A DNA stretch of 64,000 bases from Bradyrhizobium sp. Gha (GCF_900113735.1 NZ_FOQM01000024.1:57537-121536); one strand, 5' to 3'. Numbered from the stretch's first letter, positions 18,240 to 28,816 are shown. Notes: a model not told the origin generated them from the sequence alone. Numbers and translations: made by a program.

Positions 18240-18989
18240 GTGACGGATAAGGTCGTTGTCATCACCGGCGGCAGCCGCGGCATTGGCCGTGCGACCGCGC
18301 TTGCTGCGGCCGCGCGCGGCTATCGCGTCGTGGTCGGCTACGCCAGCAACGAGACGGCCGCCGACGAGGTGGTCGCGCAAATCGAAGCCGGCAACGGCAA
18401 GGCGATCGCGGTGAAATGCGATGTCGCCGAAGAGAGCGACATCCTCGATCTGTTCAAGGCTGCCGACAAGTTCGGGCCGCTGGCCGCGCTCGTCAACAAT
18501 GGCGGCATCGTCGGCAAGAGCGGCGTGCGCGTCGACGAGATGTCGGCCGAGCGCATCCAGCGCGTGCTGGCGGTCAACGTCACCGGCTCCATCCTCTGCG
18601 CGCGCGAGGCGGTGAAGCGGATGTCGACCAAGCACGGCGGCAAGGGCGGCGTCATCGTCAATCTGTCGTCGGTCGCGGCCAAGCTCGGCGCGCCCAACAC
18701 TTATGTCGATTACGCCGCGTCGAAAGGCGCGATCGATTCCTTCACCACCGGCCTCGGCTACGAGGTCGCAGCCGAAGGTATTCGCGTCGCGGGCATTCGC
18801 CCCGGCCTGATCGATACCGACATCCACGCCTCCGGCGGCGAGCCTGACCGGCATCATCGCCTGGCCCATCTGGTGCCGATGAAGCGCGTCGGCACCGCGG
18901 ACGAAATCGCCAACGCCATCATCTGGCTCATGTCGGACGAGGCTTCCTACGTCACCGCAGCCACTCTCGATGTGTCCGGCGGCCGCTGA
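18240..18989 (+). CDS. SDR family oxidoreductase within the suc operon
   Basis: A classical short-chain dehydrogenase of about 250 residues. The nucleotide-binding motif TGGSRGIG lies near the start, NNGG replaces the usual NNAG, and the catalytic serine (NLSSVAAKLG) precedes the YxxxK motif, seen as YAASK. The substrate is unknown; glucose-1-dehydrogenase-like annotation is common for this subgroup but uninformative. GTG at 18240 is preferred because GGAGG (18230-18234) is ideally placed before it. ATG at 18228 is the alternative but has no SD. It sits between sucB and lpdA and is probably co-transcribed with them. Confidence 0.85.
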   Translation: MTDKVVVITGGSRGIGRATALAAAARGYRVVVGYASNETAADEVVAQIEAGNGKAIAVKCDVAEESDILDLFKAADKFGPLAALVNNGGIVGKSGVRVDEMSAERIQRVLAVNVTGSILCAREAVKRMSTKHGGKGGVIVNLSSVAAKLGAPNTYVDYAASKGAIDSFTTGLGYEVAAEGIRVAGIRPGLIDTDIHASGGEPDRHHRLAHLVPMKRVGTADEIANAIIWLMSDEASYVTAATLDVSGGR

Positions 18990-19045
18990 CGCGCCGGCGG
19001 ACGCTGACACATCCTCACAACGTTAAATTCACGGGACTTTCTCTC

Positions 19046-20446
19046 ATGGCTACCTACGATCTCGTCGTCATCGGCACCGGACCTGGCGGTTATGTCTGCG
19101 CCGTGCGCGCCAGCCAGCTCGGCATGAAAGTCGCCGTGGTCGAAAAGAACGCGACGCTCGGCGGCACCTGCCTCAATGTCGGCTGCATGCCGTCGAAGGC
19201 GCTGCTGCACGCCTCCGAAATGTTCGAGGAAGCCGCGCATTCCTTCGCCAAGATGGGCATCAGCGTCTCCGCGCCCAAGCTCGAACTGCCGGCGATGATG
19301 AACTTCAAGCAGCAGGGCATCGACGGCAACGTCAAGGGCGTCGAGTTCCTGATGAAGAAGAACAAGGTCGACGTGCTCAAGGGCACCGGCAAGATCCTCG
19401 GCACCGGCAAGGTCGAGGTGTCCGCCGACGGCAAGTCGCAGGTGATCGAGACCAGGAACATCGTCATCGCCACCGGCTCCGACATCGCGCGCCTCAAAGG
19501 CATCGAGATCGACGAGAAGCGCATCGTGTCCTCGACCGGCGCGCTGTCGCTGGACAAGGTCCCCGGCAAGCTGCTCATCGTCGGCGCTGGCGTGATCGGC
19601 CTCGAGCTCGGCTCGGTGTGGAAGCGCTTGGGCGCCGAAGTCGTCGTCGTCGAATTCCTCGACCGCATCCTGCCCGGCATGGACGGCGAGATCGCCAAAC
19701 AATTCCAGCGTATCCTCGAGAAGCAGGGCTTTGCGTTCAAGCTAGGGGCCAAGGTCACCGCGGTCGACACCTCGGGCAAGACGCTGAAGGCGACGATCGA
19801 GCCCGCCGCCGGCGGCGCCGCCGAGACCGTCGAGGCCGACGTCGTGCTGGTCTGCATCGGCCGCGTGCCCTACACGGATGGTCTCGGTCTGAAGGAGGCC
19901 GGCGTTGCGCTCGATCCGCGTGGCCGCGTGCAGATCGATCCGCATTTCGCCACCAGCCTGAAGGGCGTCTATGCCATCGGCGACGTCGTCGCGGGCCCGA
20001 TGCTCGCCCATAAAGCCGAGGATGAAGCGGTCGCGGTCGCCGAGATCATCGCAGGCCAGGCCGGCCACGTGAACTACGACGTGATCCCAGGCGTCGTGTA
20101 TACCACCCCGGAAGTGTCCTCCGTCGGCAAGACCGAGGAAGAGCTGAAGCAGGCCGGCGTCGCCTATACCGTCGGGAAGTTTCCCTTTACCGCCAACGGC
20201 CGCTCCAAGGTCAACCAGACGACTGACGGCTTCGTGAAGATTCTCGCAGATGCGAAAACCGATCGCGTGCTCGGCGTGCACATCATCGGCATCGAGGCCG
20301 GTGAAATGATCCACGAGGCCTGCGTTCTCATGGAGTTTGGTGGCAGTGCGGAAGACCTTGCGCGCACCTGCCACGCGCATCCGACCCGCTCCGAGGCCGT
20401 CAAGGAAGCCGCGCTTGCAGTCGGCAAGCGGGCCATCCATATGTAG
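19046..20446 (+). CDS. lpdA: dihydrolipoamide dehydrogenase (E3)
   Basis: A 466-residue flavoprotein disulfide reductase. The FAD motif is GTGPGGY (10-16), the redox-active disulfide is C42/C47 in GGTCLNVGC, and the NAD-binding motif is GAGVIGLELGS. The dimer-interface histidine-glutamate pair that completes the active site is in HAHPTRSE (H445/E450). It re-oxidises the lipoyl groups of SucB, delivering electrons to NAD. Its place at the end of the suc operon indicates that it is the E3 of the 2-oxoglutarate complex. Confidence 0.97.
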   Translation: MATYDLVVIGTGPGGYVCAVRASQLGMKVAVVEKNATLGGTCLNVGCMPSKALLHASEMFEEAAHSFAKMGISVSAPKLELPAMMNFKQQGIDGNVKGVEFLMKKNKVDVLKGTGKILGTGKVEVSADGKSQVIETRNIVIATGSDIARLKGIEIDEKRIVSSTGALSLDKVPGKLLIVGAGVIGLELGSVWKRLGAEVVVVEFLDRILPGMDGEIAKQFQRILEKQGFAFKLGAKVTAVDTSGKTLKATIEPAAGGAAETVEADVVLVCIGRVPYTDGLGLKEAGVALDPRGRVQIDPHFATSLKGVYAIGDVVAGPMLAHKAEDEAVAVAEIIAGQAGHVNYDVIPGVVYTTPEVSSVGKTEEELKQAGVAYTVGKFPFTANGRSKVNQTTDGFVKILADAKTDRVLGVHIIGIEAGEMIHEACVLMEFGGSAEDLARTCHAHPTRSEAVKEAALAVGKRAIHM

Positions 20447-20481
20447 GGTCGCGCCCAGAGCCTAATCGGGCGGGACATCAC

Positions 20482-21012
20482 ATGCTACGCCGCCTTCTTC
20501 AACCGGTCTGGGTCCTGCTCGCGATCATCTTCCTGATCGAAGCCTGGCTGTGGGACCATCTCGAGCCTGTTGTCGCGCGGGTCGTCGCGCTGATCCCGCT
20601 CGCCCGGTTCAAATCATGGCTGGCCGAGCGCGTCGACGCGCTGTCGCCTGCGATGACGTTGATCGTCTTCGTGGTCCCGATCATCCCGCTGTTTCCGCTC
20701 AAGCTGGTCGGCCTGTGGCTGCTCACGCATGAGTACTGGACCAGCGCGGTCTTCACGATCCTGTTCGCCAAGATGCTCGGCGTCGGTGTCACCGCCTTCG
20801 TGTTCGACGTCACGCGCGACAAGCTTCTGGAGATGCACTGGTTCGAACGGCTCTACGAAATGGTGCTGCGGCTGCGCGCCAAAGCGACCGAGCTGGTCGA
20901 CCCGGTCAAGCGCCGCCTCCGCGAGCTGGTCAAGGGCAACGGCGAAGGCTGGTCCTCGCGGACGCTGCGCCTGATCCAGCGTTTTCGCAAGAGCGTGCAC
21001 GAGGCGCGGTAA
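20482..21012 (+). CDS. conserved hypothetical membrane protein downstream of lpdA
   Basis: A 176-residue protein with three hydrophobic segments: residues ~7-25, ~55-80 (MTLIVFVVPIIPLFPLKLVGLWL) and ~85-108. A basic, probably cytoplasmic C-terminal tail of 65 residues follows (RLRAKATELVDPVKRRLRELVKG). No family was recognised with certainty. It starts 35 bases after lpdA with GGCGGGAC upstream, so it may be the last gene of the suc unit. A palindromic repeat follows. Confidence 0.7.
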   Translation: MLRRLLQPVWVLLAIIFLIEAWLWDHLEPVVARVVALIPLARFKSWLAERVDALSPAMTLIVFVVPIIPLFPLKLVGLWLLTHEYWTSAVFTILFAKMLGVGVTAFVFDVTRDKLLEMHWFERLYEMVLRLRAKATELVDPVKRRLRELVKGNGEGWSSRTLRLIQRFRKSVHEAR

Positions 21013-21033
21013 GCTGCTCGAGACGCACCCACT

Positions 21034-21136
21034 GTCATCGCCCGGTTTAGCCGGGCGATCCAGTATTCCAGGGACGATCGTGGTTCCCGAGAAGCCGCAG
21101 CGTACTGGATGCCCCGGCCAAGCCGGGGCATGACAG
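21034..21136. repeat. intergenic palindromic repeat, GTCATCGCCCGG family
   Basis: The hairpin ATCGCCCGGTTTAGCCGGGCGAT, with arms TCCAGTATTCC and GTACTGGA, closes with GCCCCGGCCAAGCCGGGGC and ends CATGACAG. It lies between convergent genes and could serve as a bidirectional transcription boundary. Confidence 0.9.
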
Positions 21137-21156
21137 CGGTGGGCGTAGCAGCCCCG

Positions 21157-21750
21157 TCACCCGTGCAAATGCAACAGATGCGGCGCCCATGCGCCGAGCA
21201 CGGTCATGCCGAGCCCTGCGAGCGTCAAGAGGCCGGCGATCCAGGCGAGCGGCAGCATGCCGGTGATGATCGTGGCGGATGCCAGCACGATCCCGATCTG
21301 GAACGCAGCCGACGCCAGCTCGAAGTGATGGTATTTCGCGGTCGCCTCGTCGCGCTGGTGCTCGGCTTCCTTGGCCTTCTCGGAGAGCTGCTCGGTGCCT
21401 TCGCCGGTCTCGGGCTCGGAGCGGTAGCGCGCTGCGGTCTTCTGCCACTCGTCGATCTGCTTCTGCACCGCGGCTTTCATGGCGTCGTCGATGGCGCTGC
21501 CGAGCGTCAGCTTGCCCTGATCGGCGGCGGTCTGCACGACGGTGCGGCGGATGCTCTTGGCCTGGAAGAACGCCCAGAGGTTGGAGGCCTCGACGTTCTT
21601 GCTGATCGATTCGGTCTGCGCGCCTTTGCCGAGCGTTTCCGAGATCGCCAGAAACAGCGCCAGCACCGCGATCAGAAGCGCGATCTTCTTGTTCTCGGCC
21701 GATGCGTGCTCGGCGTGCTCGGCGTGCTCCATGCTTTCGTGTGCGCTCAT
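21157..21750 (-). CDS. DUF4337 domain membrane protein
   Basis: A 197-residue protein. A His/Glu/Ala-rich N-terminus (HAEHAEHASAENKK) precedes a first membrane segment (~22-38), a soluble helical region with SISKNVEASNLWAFFQAKSIR, EQLSEKAKEAEHQRDEA and coiled-coil character, and two C-terminal membrane segments (~148-190). This layout and the SNLWAFFQAK segment match DUF4337, a family of unknown function. It lies 102 bases downstream of xerC on the same strand and may be co-transcribed with it. Confidence 0.8.
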   Translation of the reverse strand: MSAHESMEHAEHAEHASAENKKIALLIAVLALFLAISETLGKGAQTESISKNVEASNLWAFFQAKSIRRTVVQTAADQGKLTLGSAIDDAMKAAVQKQIDEWQKTAARYRSEPETGEGTEQLSEKAKEAEHQRDEATAKYHHFELASAAFQIGIVLASATIITGMLPLAWIAGLLTLAGLGMTVLGAWAPHLLHLHG

Positions 21751-21852
21751 GAATCCCCTCCTGTTCGGTTCGGCAACGATTGACCGAACCGCGCGGCCTG
21801 CGCAAGAGGCATGCTTGCGATGACAGCTTGATGTCAGGAACCAACGAGCTCT

Positions 21853-22818
21853 TCAGCGTCTTGGATGCGCGCTGGCATAGACTTCCAGCAGCCGCTCGGA
21901 ATCGATCCCGGTATAGATCTGCGTGGTTGAAAGCGAGGAGTGACCGAGCAATTCCTGAATGGCGCGCAGATCCCCGCCGCGCGAGAGCAGGTGCGTTGCG
22001 AACGAGTGACGCAGCGCGTGCGGCGTCGCGCTGTCAGGCAGGCCGAGCGCACCGCGCAGCCGCTCCATCGCGAGCTGGATGATGCGCGGACTGAGCGGCC
22101 CGCCGCGCGCGCCGACGAAGATCGGCCCCTCCGGAGGCAGCGCATGCGGGCACATCGCGGCATATTCGTCGATCAGCGCGAGCACATTTTGCAGCACCGG
22201 CACCATGCGTGTCTTGTTGCCTTTGCCTGTCACGACCAGCACGTCGCCTTCGCCTGATTTCGGCACCTCGCGCCGCTTCAGCCCGAGCGCTTCGGAGATG
22301 CGCAGGCCCGAGCCATACAGCAGCGCCATCACCGCCGCGTCGCGCACCAGGATCCAGGTCTCGCGATCCTCGCCGGCGCGCTCGTCGGCATCGGCCAGAC
22401 GTTTTGCAGATGCCATCGGCAAGGGCTTCGGCAGCGTCTTGGCGACCTTCGGCGCGCGGATGGCGGAGAGCGCGCCGACCTTGCCTTTGCCTTCGCGTTC
22501 GAGGAAGCGGCCGAACGAGCGCAGGCCCGCCAGCGCGCGCATCAGCGAGCGGCCGGCAATATCGTCGGCGCGCCGCATCGCCATGAAGGCGCGCACGTCG
22601 GTGGCTTCAAGCGAGGCAAAGCGCTCCAGCGTGACACGCTCGCCCCAATGGCTGCACAGGAAATCCAGGCACTGCCTGAGGTCGCGGCCATAGGCCTCCA
22701 GCGTCTTCGGCGACAGCCGTCGCTCGGCGCCGAGATGCGACAGCCAGCGCGCCATCTCCTGCGCGATCGAGGGATCGGCGCTGGCGAGCTCGAGTGGAGG
22801 GGCGGCCGGTTTGCTCAT
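21853..22818 (-). CDS. xerC: tyrosine recombinase XerC
   Basis: A 321-residue site-specific recombinase that resolves chromosome dimers at dif. The N-terminal SAM-like DNA-binding domain (15-125) precedes the catalytic domain with the full set of residues: R173 (SGLRISE), K199 (TGKGNK), H267 and R270 (PHALRHSFATHLL), H293 (LGHSSL) and the nucleophile Y302. ATG at 22818 (MSKPAAPP) is taken; the frame extends to 22863 without need. It is transcribed divergently from priA, with 111 bases between the two start codons, so the genes probably share a regulatory region. Confidence 0.92.
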   Translation of the reverse strand: MSKPAAPPLELASADPSIAQEMARWLSHLGAERRLSPKTLEAYGRDLRQCLDFLCSHWGERVTLERFASLEATDVRAFMAMRRADDIAGRSLMRALAGLRSFGRFLEREGKGKVGALSAIRAPKVAKTLPKPLPMASAKRLADADERAGEDRETWILVRDAAVMALLYGSGLRISEALGLKRREVPKSGEGDVLVVTGKGNKTRMVPVLQNVLALIDEYAAMCPHALPPEGPIFVGARGGPLSPRIIQLAMERLRGALGLPDSATPHALRHSFATHLLSRGGDLRAIQELLGHSSLSTTQIYTGIDSERLLEVYASAHPRR

Positions 22819-22929
22819 GCGCTCTGGACGGAATGATTCCGCACAGTATATCGCACCATACACGTTTACTGTTCGCTAAGGCGGACCCGGGGCGATAGCC
22901 TCGAAGCCCCCGAGGTTCCGATTCTCTCC

Positions 22930-25140
22930 ATGGATCATACGTCGCGCAGCACGACCGTCCCCGCCAACGCGACCCGCATGGTCGACGTGCTGGTGCCCGT
23001 CGCGCTCGACCAGACCTATTCCTACAAGGTGCCGGTGGGCATGGAGCTGAAGGCCGGCGATCTCGTTGCTGTGCCGCTCGGGCCCCGTGAGGTGCTCGCC
23101 GTGGTCTGGGGCGAAAACGCCAATCCCGATCCACGCCTGCATAACCGACTCAAGGAGGTCAGCGAGAAGCTGGACGTTGCCTCGCTCAAGGGGGAGCTGC
23201 GTTCGGTCGTCGACTGGGTGGCCAATTACACGCTCAGCCCGCGCGGCATGGTGCTGCGGATGTGCCTGCGCATGGGCGAGAACCTCGGTCCCGAGCGCGT
23301 CCGCGCCGGCGTGCGGCTAACCGGTGATCCCCCGCGCCGGCTGACGCCGTCGCGTCAGCGCGTCATCGAGCTGCTGTCGGACCGGCTGCTGCACGGCAAA
23401 TCCGAGGCCGCCAGGGAAGCCGGCGTGTCCGCCGGCGTGATCGACGGCCTCGTCGACGAGGGCACGCTGACGGTCGAGCCGATGCCGCCGCCACCCCCGC
23501 CGCCGGCGCCCGATCCCGGGTTCGGCCGTCCCGATTTCTCGCCGCTCCAGCGCGCCGGCGTCGATGCGATGCGCGCGCTCGCGGCCAACGGCACCTTTCA
23601 CGTCGCGCTGCTCGACGGCGTCACCGGCTCCGGCAAGACCGAGGTCTATTTCGAGGCGGTTGCGGAAACGATCCGCCGCGGCAGGCAGTCGCTGATCCTG
23701 ATGCCGGAGATCGCGTTGACCGGTCAGTTTCTCGACCGTTTCGCCCAGCGCTTTGGCGTGCGCCCGATCGAATGGCATTCCGAGCTCACGCCGCGCACCC
23801 GCGCGCGCAACTGGGCCGCGATCTCCGAGGGCACCGCGCCGGTCGTGGTCGGCGCGCGCTCGGCGCTGTTTCTACCCTACGCCAATCTCGGCCTCATCGT
23901 CGTCGATGAAGAGCACGATCAGGCCTACAAGCAGGACGAGGGCGTGCACTACCACGCCCGCGACATGGCGGTGGTGCGCGCGCATATCGCCAAGATCCCG
24001 ATCGTGCTGGCGTCGGCGACGCCGTCGGTCGAGTCGGAGGTCAATGCGCGCAAGAATCGCTATCAGCGCATCGCGCTGCCGTCGCGCTTCGGCGGCCAGC
24101 ACATGCCGCATATCGAGGCCATCGACTTGCGCCGCGAGCCGCCGGCGCGCGGCCGCTACATCTCGCCGCGGCTGGCCGGAGAGATCAGAAAGGCGATCGA
24201 GAAGCGCGAGCAGGCGCTGCTGTTCCTCAATCGCCGCGGCTATGCGCCGCTGACGCTGTGCCGCGGCTGCGGCCATCGCTTCGCCTGCACCATCTGCGAC
24301 GCCTGGCTGGTCGATCACCGCTTTCGCCAGCGGCTCGTCTGTCACCATTGCGGCTTCTCGATGCCGCGGCCCCCAACCTGTCCGCATTGCGCGGCGGAGG
24401 AATCGCTGGTGGCGGTTGGCCCCGGCGTCGAGCGCTTGCAGGAGGAGGCGGCGGCGCTTTTCCCCGATGCGCGCACCATGGTGCTGTCGAGCGATCTCAT
24501 CACCTCGATCGAGACGATGCGAAGCGAGCTAAACGAGATCGCGGAAGGCCGCGTCGACATCATCATCGGCACGCAGCTCGTCGCCAAGGGGCACAATTTT
24601 CCGCGGCTGAATCTCGTCGGGGTGGTCGATGCGGATCTCGGCCTCAGCAACGGTGATCCGCGCGCGGCGGAACGGACCTGGCAATTGCTCAACCAGGTGA
24701 TCGGCCGTGCCGGGCGCGAGCAGGGCCGCGGCGTCGGCTATCTGCAAACGCATCAGCCTGATCATCCCGTGATGAAGGCGCTGATCGCCTGCGATCGCGA
24801 GGCTTTCTACGACAGCGAGATCGATCTGCGCGAGAAGACGCTCTATCCGCCGTTCGGACGCCTCGCCAGCCTGATCATTTCCGCGGGTGATCGTCCGAGC
24901 GCCGAAGGCCTCGGCCGCCAGCTCGTGGCACGCGCGCCGCGCGACGAGCGCGTGGTCGTGCTCGGCCCCGCCGAAGCCCCGCTCGCCGTCATCAAGGGCC
25001 GCTACCGCTTCCGCATCCTGGTGAAATCGGCGCGCGGCTTCGATCTCTCGGATTATTTGCGCAACTGGCTCGCGGTGTGTCCGAAGCCGAAGGGCAACCA
25101 GAAGCTCGAGGTGGACGTCGACCCGCAGAGCTTTTTGTAG
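22930..25140 (+). CDS. priA: primosomal protein N', replication restart helicase
   Basis: A 736-residue superfamily-2 helicase. The N-terminal 3'-DNA-binding domain begins DVLVPVALDQTYSYKVP. A winged-helix region and a proline-rich linker (residues ~187-197) follow. Walker A is GVTGSGKTE (~230) and motif II is DEEH. The zinc-binding insert carries paired cysteines in CRGCGHRFACTICD and CHHCGFSMPRPPTCPHC (~442-490). The C-terminal helicase lobe has GTQLVAKGHNFPRL and QVIGRAGRE. It restarts collapsed replication forks by loading DnaB. Confidence 0.95.
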   Translation: MDHTSRSTTVPANATRMVDVLVPVALDQTYSYKVPVGMELKAGDLVAVPLGPREVLAVVWGENANPDPRLHNRLKEVSEKLDVASLKGELRSVVDWVANYTLSPRGMVLRMCLRMGENLGPERVRAGVRLTGDPPRRLTPSRQRVIELLSDRLLHGKSEAAREAGVSAGVIDGLVDEGTLTVEPMPPPPPPPAPDPGFGRPDFSPLQRAGVDAMRALAANGTFHVALLDGVTGSGKTEVYFEAVAETIRRGRQSLILMPEIALTGQFLDRFAQRFGVRPIEWHSELTPRTRARNWAAISEGTAPVVVGARSALFLPYANLGLIVVDEEHDQAYKQDEGVHYHARDMAVVRAHIAKIPIVLASATPSVESEVNARKNRYQRIALPSRFGGQHMPHIEAIDLRREPPARGRYISPRLAGEIRKAIEKREQALLFLNRRGYAPLTLCRGCGHRFACTICDAWLVDHRFRQRLVCHHCGFSMPRPPTCPHCAAEESLVAVGPGVERLQEEAAALFPDARTMVLSSDLITSIETMRSELNEIAEGRVDIIIGTQLVAKGHNFPRLNLVGVVDADLGLSNGDPRAAERTWQLLNQVIGRAGREQGRGVGYLQTHQPDHPVMKALIACDREAFYDSEIDLREKTLYPPFGRLASLIISAGDRPSAEGLGRQLVARAPRDERVVVLGPAEAPLAVIKGRYRFRILVKSARGFDLSDYLRNWLAVCPKPKGNQKLEVDVDPQSFL

Positions 25141-25185
25141 CGATCAAGACTCGTCCGCAGTCGTTGCGGGCGCCATATACTCAGC

Positions 25186-25288
25186 TGTCATCGCCCGGCT
25201 TGACCGGGCGATCCAGTACTCCGGAGCAGCAGTGGTTCAATCGATAGGCCGCGGCGTACTGGATTCCCCGCTTTCGCGGGGAATGACG
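25186..25288. repeat. intergenic palindromic repeat, GTCATCGCCCGG family
   Basis: ATCGCCCGGCTTGACCGGGCGAT and CCCCGCTTTCGCGGGG are the terminal hairpins, with TCCAGTACTCC and GTACTGGATT arms between. A partial copy of the other repeat family (CTGGATTGCTTCGCGACGAG) follows at about 25311-25329. Confidence 0.9.
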
Positions 25289-25330
25289 GCGGAGGGTGAG
25301 GCGACAGCCTGGATTGCTTCGCGACGAGCC

Positions 25331-25372
25331 CAACAAAAAGCCCGCGGTCCCCCAAGACCGCGGGCTTGTTTC
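25331..25372. terminator. bidirectional terminator between priA and the RlpA gene
   Basis: AAGCCCGCGGTC (25338-25349) pairs perfectly with GACCGCGGGCTT (25356-25367). The minus strand continues TTTTGTTG and the plus strand TGTTTC, so both convergent genes could be terminated here. The minus-strand tract is the better one. Confidence 0.85.
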
Positions 25373-25428
25373 ATGCGCGCATCAAACCGATGAAAACTGC
25401 GCGTGTGGGCTGAGGCGCGAGATCGCCG

Positions 25429-25935
25429 TCAGGAGATCACTTCCGCGGTGACGCGGCCGACGCCGGCACCGGTGAGGCCGATGGCGCGGGCAGCGCCGGT
25501 GGAGAGATCGAGCACGCGGCCGCGCACGAACGGGCCACGGTCGTTGATGGTGACGATGACGCTCTGGCCGCCATGGGTGACGCGCAGCTTGGTGCCGAAC
25601 GGCAGCGAGCGGTGCGCTGCGGTCAGGGCGTTCTGGTTGAAGCGCTGGCCCGAGGCGGTGCGGCTGCCGGACTCGTTGCCGTAATAGGAAGCCATGCCGG
25701 AGAAGCTGCGGCCGGTGCCCTGGGACGGCGTCATCGACGCATTGGCGTTGAGCCAACCGGAGTTCGCAGCGGTGTCAGCCTGGGCGTGGTGGCGGTGGTG
25801 GTGAGAACCCCGGTGGTGATGCCTGGATTTGGCGGAAGCTTCGGTGGCAGTTCCACCGACGATGAGAGTTGCAGCGACGAAAGCGATCGCCGTGCGCGGC
25901 CGGGTCGCAGTGCCCAGCGTCTTCAAAGACAGCAT
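25429..25935 (-). CDS. rlpA: RlpA-like double-psi beta-barrel exported protein
   Basis: A 168-residue protein with a signal peptide (residues 1-35, ending ATEASA) and a histidine-rich patch (RHHHRGSHHHRHH) after it. The C-terminal 90 residues are the double-psi beta-barrel of RlpA: MASYYG, TAAHRSLPFGT, VTINDRGPFVRGRVLDLS and AARAIGL. In RlpA the aspartate of the DRGP region is catalytic, giving lytic transglycosylase activity on denuded peptidoglycan. No SPOR domain is present, so septal targeting is not evident. The histidine patch could bind metal; that is inference. It is monocistronic, with a terminator. Confidence 0.87.
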   Translation of the reverse strand: MLSLKTLGTATRPRTAIAFVAATLIVGGTATEASAKSRHHHRGSHHHRHHAQADTAANSGWLNANASMTPSQGTGRSFSGMASYYGNESGSRTASGQRFNQNALTAAHRSLPFGTKLRVTHGGQSVIVTINDRGPFVRGRVLDLSTGAARAIGLTGAGVGRVTAEVIS

Positions 25936-26581
25936 TTAGTGGTCCCTACGCTAGTATTGCCACATATGTGGCTAATGGAGCCCCCATCAGTTTGTGAGCG
26001 GGTTCGCGTTTGGATTCCTAATGAGGCGTGAATTGGGCAGTAAATCCGATCCGTGTCGTCATGAAATATCTTGTGATCTGAATCGATATTCAGCCTGAGT
26101 TCCCAATTCTTTCGCTTTAACGATTGTTTAACCAATCTATTACTTGGCTATACTGTAAAACGAAGTTATTAATCTTCCTGTTTAGAATTGGGTAAGTATT
26201 CCGTTGCGGCGATCGGTGTGGCCGGAGTCACGGCTCAGCGAGCCGTGTTCATGGCCGGTATGCGCTGAAGGCGGGAACGAATGGGTGGGTTGGCGACAAA
26301 AGCCCCGGGCAATTCCGTGGCATGGCAGCTCAGGGCCAGCCGTCGCCGCAGCCGTCGCGAACTGCGACAAACGGCGACAGAACCTCGTGCCTTTAATTTG
26401 GCGTCATGTTGCACGTGCGCGCCTGCTATGTTAGCAAAGCCGCGATTTTAACGGACCCGGCACGTCCCCGTGTCGGCCGAGAATCAAAGTCCCGCTTGAA
26501 TTCCAAGGGCTTGGATCGCTAGGCGCCGCGTTGCGGCGACGGTTTTTCCCTTGCGAATTTGACAGCACAAAGAGCGCGTCT
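25936..26581. other. intergenic region with AT-rich block upstream of the atp operon
   Basis: No gene was recognised. The palindrome CACATATGTG is near 25962. The block from roughly 26030 to 26190 is visibly AT-rich against the GC-rich background and contains TATACT near 26150. A hairpin CACGGCTC-AGC-GAGCCGTG lies at 26229-26247. The promoters of the divergent rlpA-like gene and of atpHAGDC must lie here, but no hexamer pair stands out enough to mark one. A 76-codon ORF at 26204-26434 has no ribosome site and is not called. Confidence 0.6.
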
Positions 26582-27141
26582 GTGGCTGCAGAAGATACGT
26601 CCGTTTCAGGTGTGTCGGGTCGTTATGCAACGGCCTTGTTTGAACTCGCCCGCGACCACAAAGTGGTCGATGAGGTCAAAGCCGATCTCGACAAGTTCGA
26701 GGGTCTGCTGAACGAAAGCGCTGACCTCAAGCGCCTCGTCCGCAGCCCGGTTTTTGCGGCTGACGCCCAGTCCAAGGCCCTCTCGGCCGTGCTCGACAAG
26801 GCGGGCATATCCGGCATTTCCGCCAATTTCCTGAAAGTGCTGACCGTCAACCGCCGTCTGTTCGCGGTGGCTGACGTCATTCGCGCCTATCGCGCCCTGG
26901 TCGCCAGGTTCAAGGGCGAGGCGACGGCGGATGTCACGGTCGCGGAAGCCCTCTCGGACAAGAATCTCGACGCCCTCAAGGTTGCCCTGAAGTCGGTGAC
27001 CGGCAAGGACGTCGCGCTCAACGTGAAGATCGATCCCTCGATCATCGGTGGTCTCGTCGTCAAGCTTGGCAGCCGCATGATCGATAGTTCGCTTCGCACC
27101 AAACTCAATTCGATCAAGCACGCGATGAAAGAGGCAGGCTG

Positions 27142-27142
<1 letters not shown>
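26582..27142 (+). CDS. atpH: F1F0 ATP synthase delta subunit
   Basis: A 186-residue delta subunit linking F1 to the peripheral stalk. The sequence SGRYATALFELARD near the N-terminus and the C-terminal IGGLVVKLGSRMIDSSLRTKL are family signatures. The start is taken as GTG at 26582 (protein VAAEDTSVSG, the usual beginning); an upstream extension to 26531 is rejected. It is the first gene of atpHAGDC, and its stop overlaps the atpA start (TGATG). F0 genes (atpBEF) are not in the window, as is usual in alphaproteobacteria where they lie elsewhere. Confidence 0.95.
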
Positions 27143-28671
<1,529 letters not shown>

Positions 28672-28679
28672 AACTGCCG

Positions 28680-28763
28680 CCATGGCCGGGCTTGTCCCGG
28701 CCATCCACGTCTATCGGCGTGTGAGGCGGCTGCGTGGATGCCCGGGACGAGCCCGGGCATGAC
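28680..28763. repeat. palindromic repeat inside the atp operon, between atpA and atpG
   Basis: GGCCGGGCTTGTCCCGGCC and GCCCGGGACGAGCCCGGGC are hairpins at either end, with ATCCACG and CGTGGATG as inner arms, ending CATGACG. It starts about ten bases after the atpA stop. Confidence 0.9.
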
Positions 28764-28816
28764 GAATGGATAGGTTGCGGTCGGGCCGAAGGTCAGGCCG
28801 CCGGGGTGAACGAAGA

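Noticed and set aside
16845..19010. 721-codon minus-strand open frame
   Set aside because: Antisense of sucB and the SDR gene, both with full catalytic motifs.
25331..25372. Possible small RNA ending at the hairpin
   Set aside because: The hairpin is fully explained as a bidirectional terminator between convergent priA and the rlpA-like gene.
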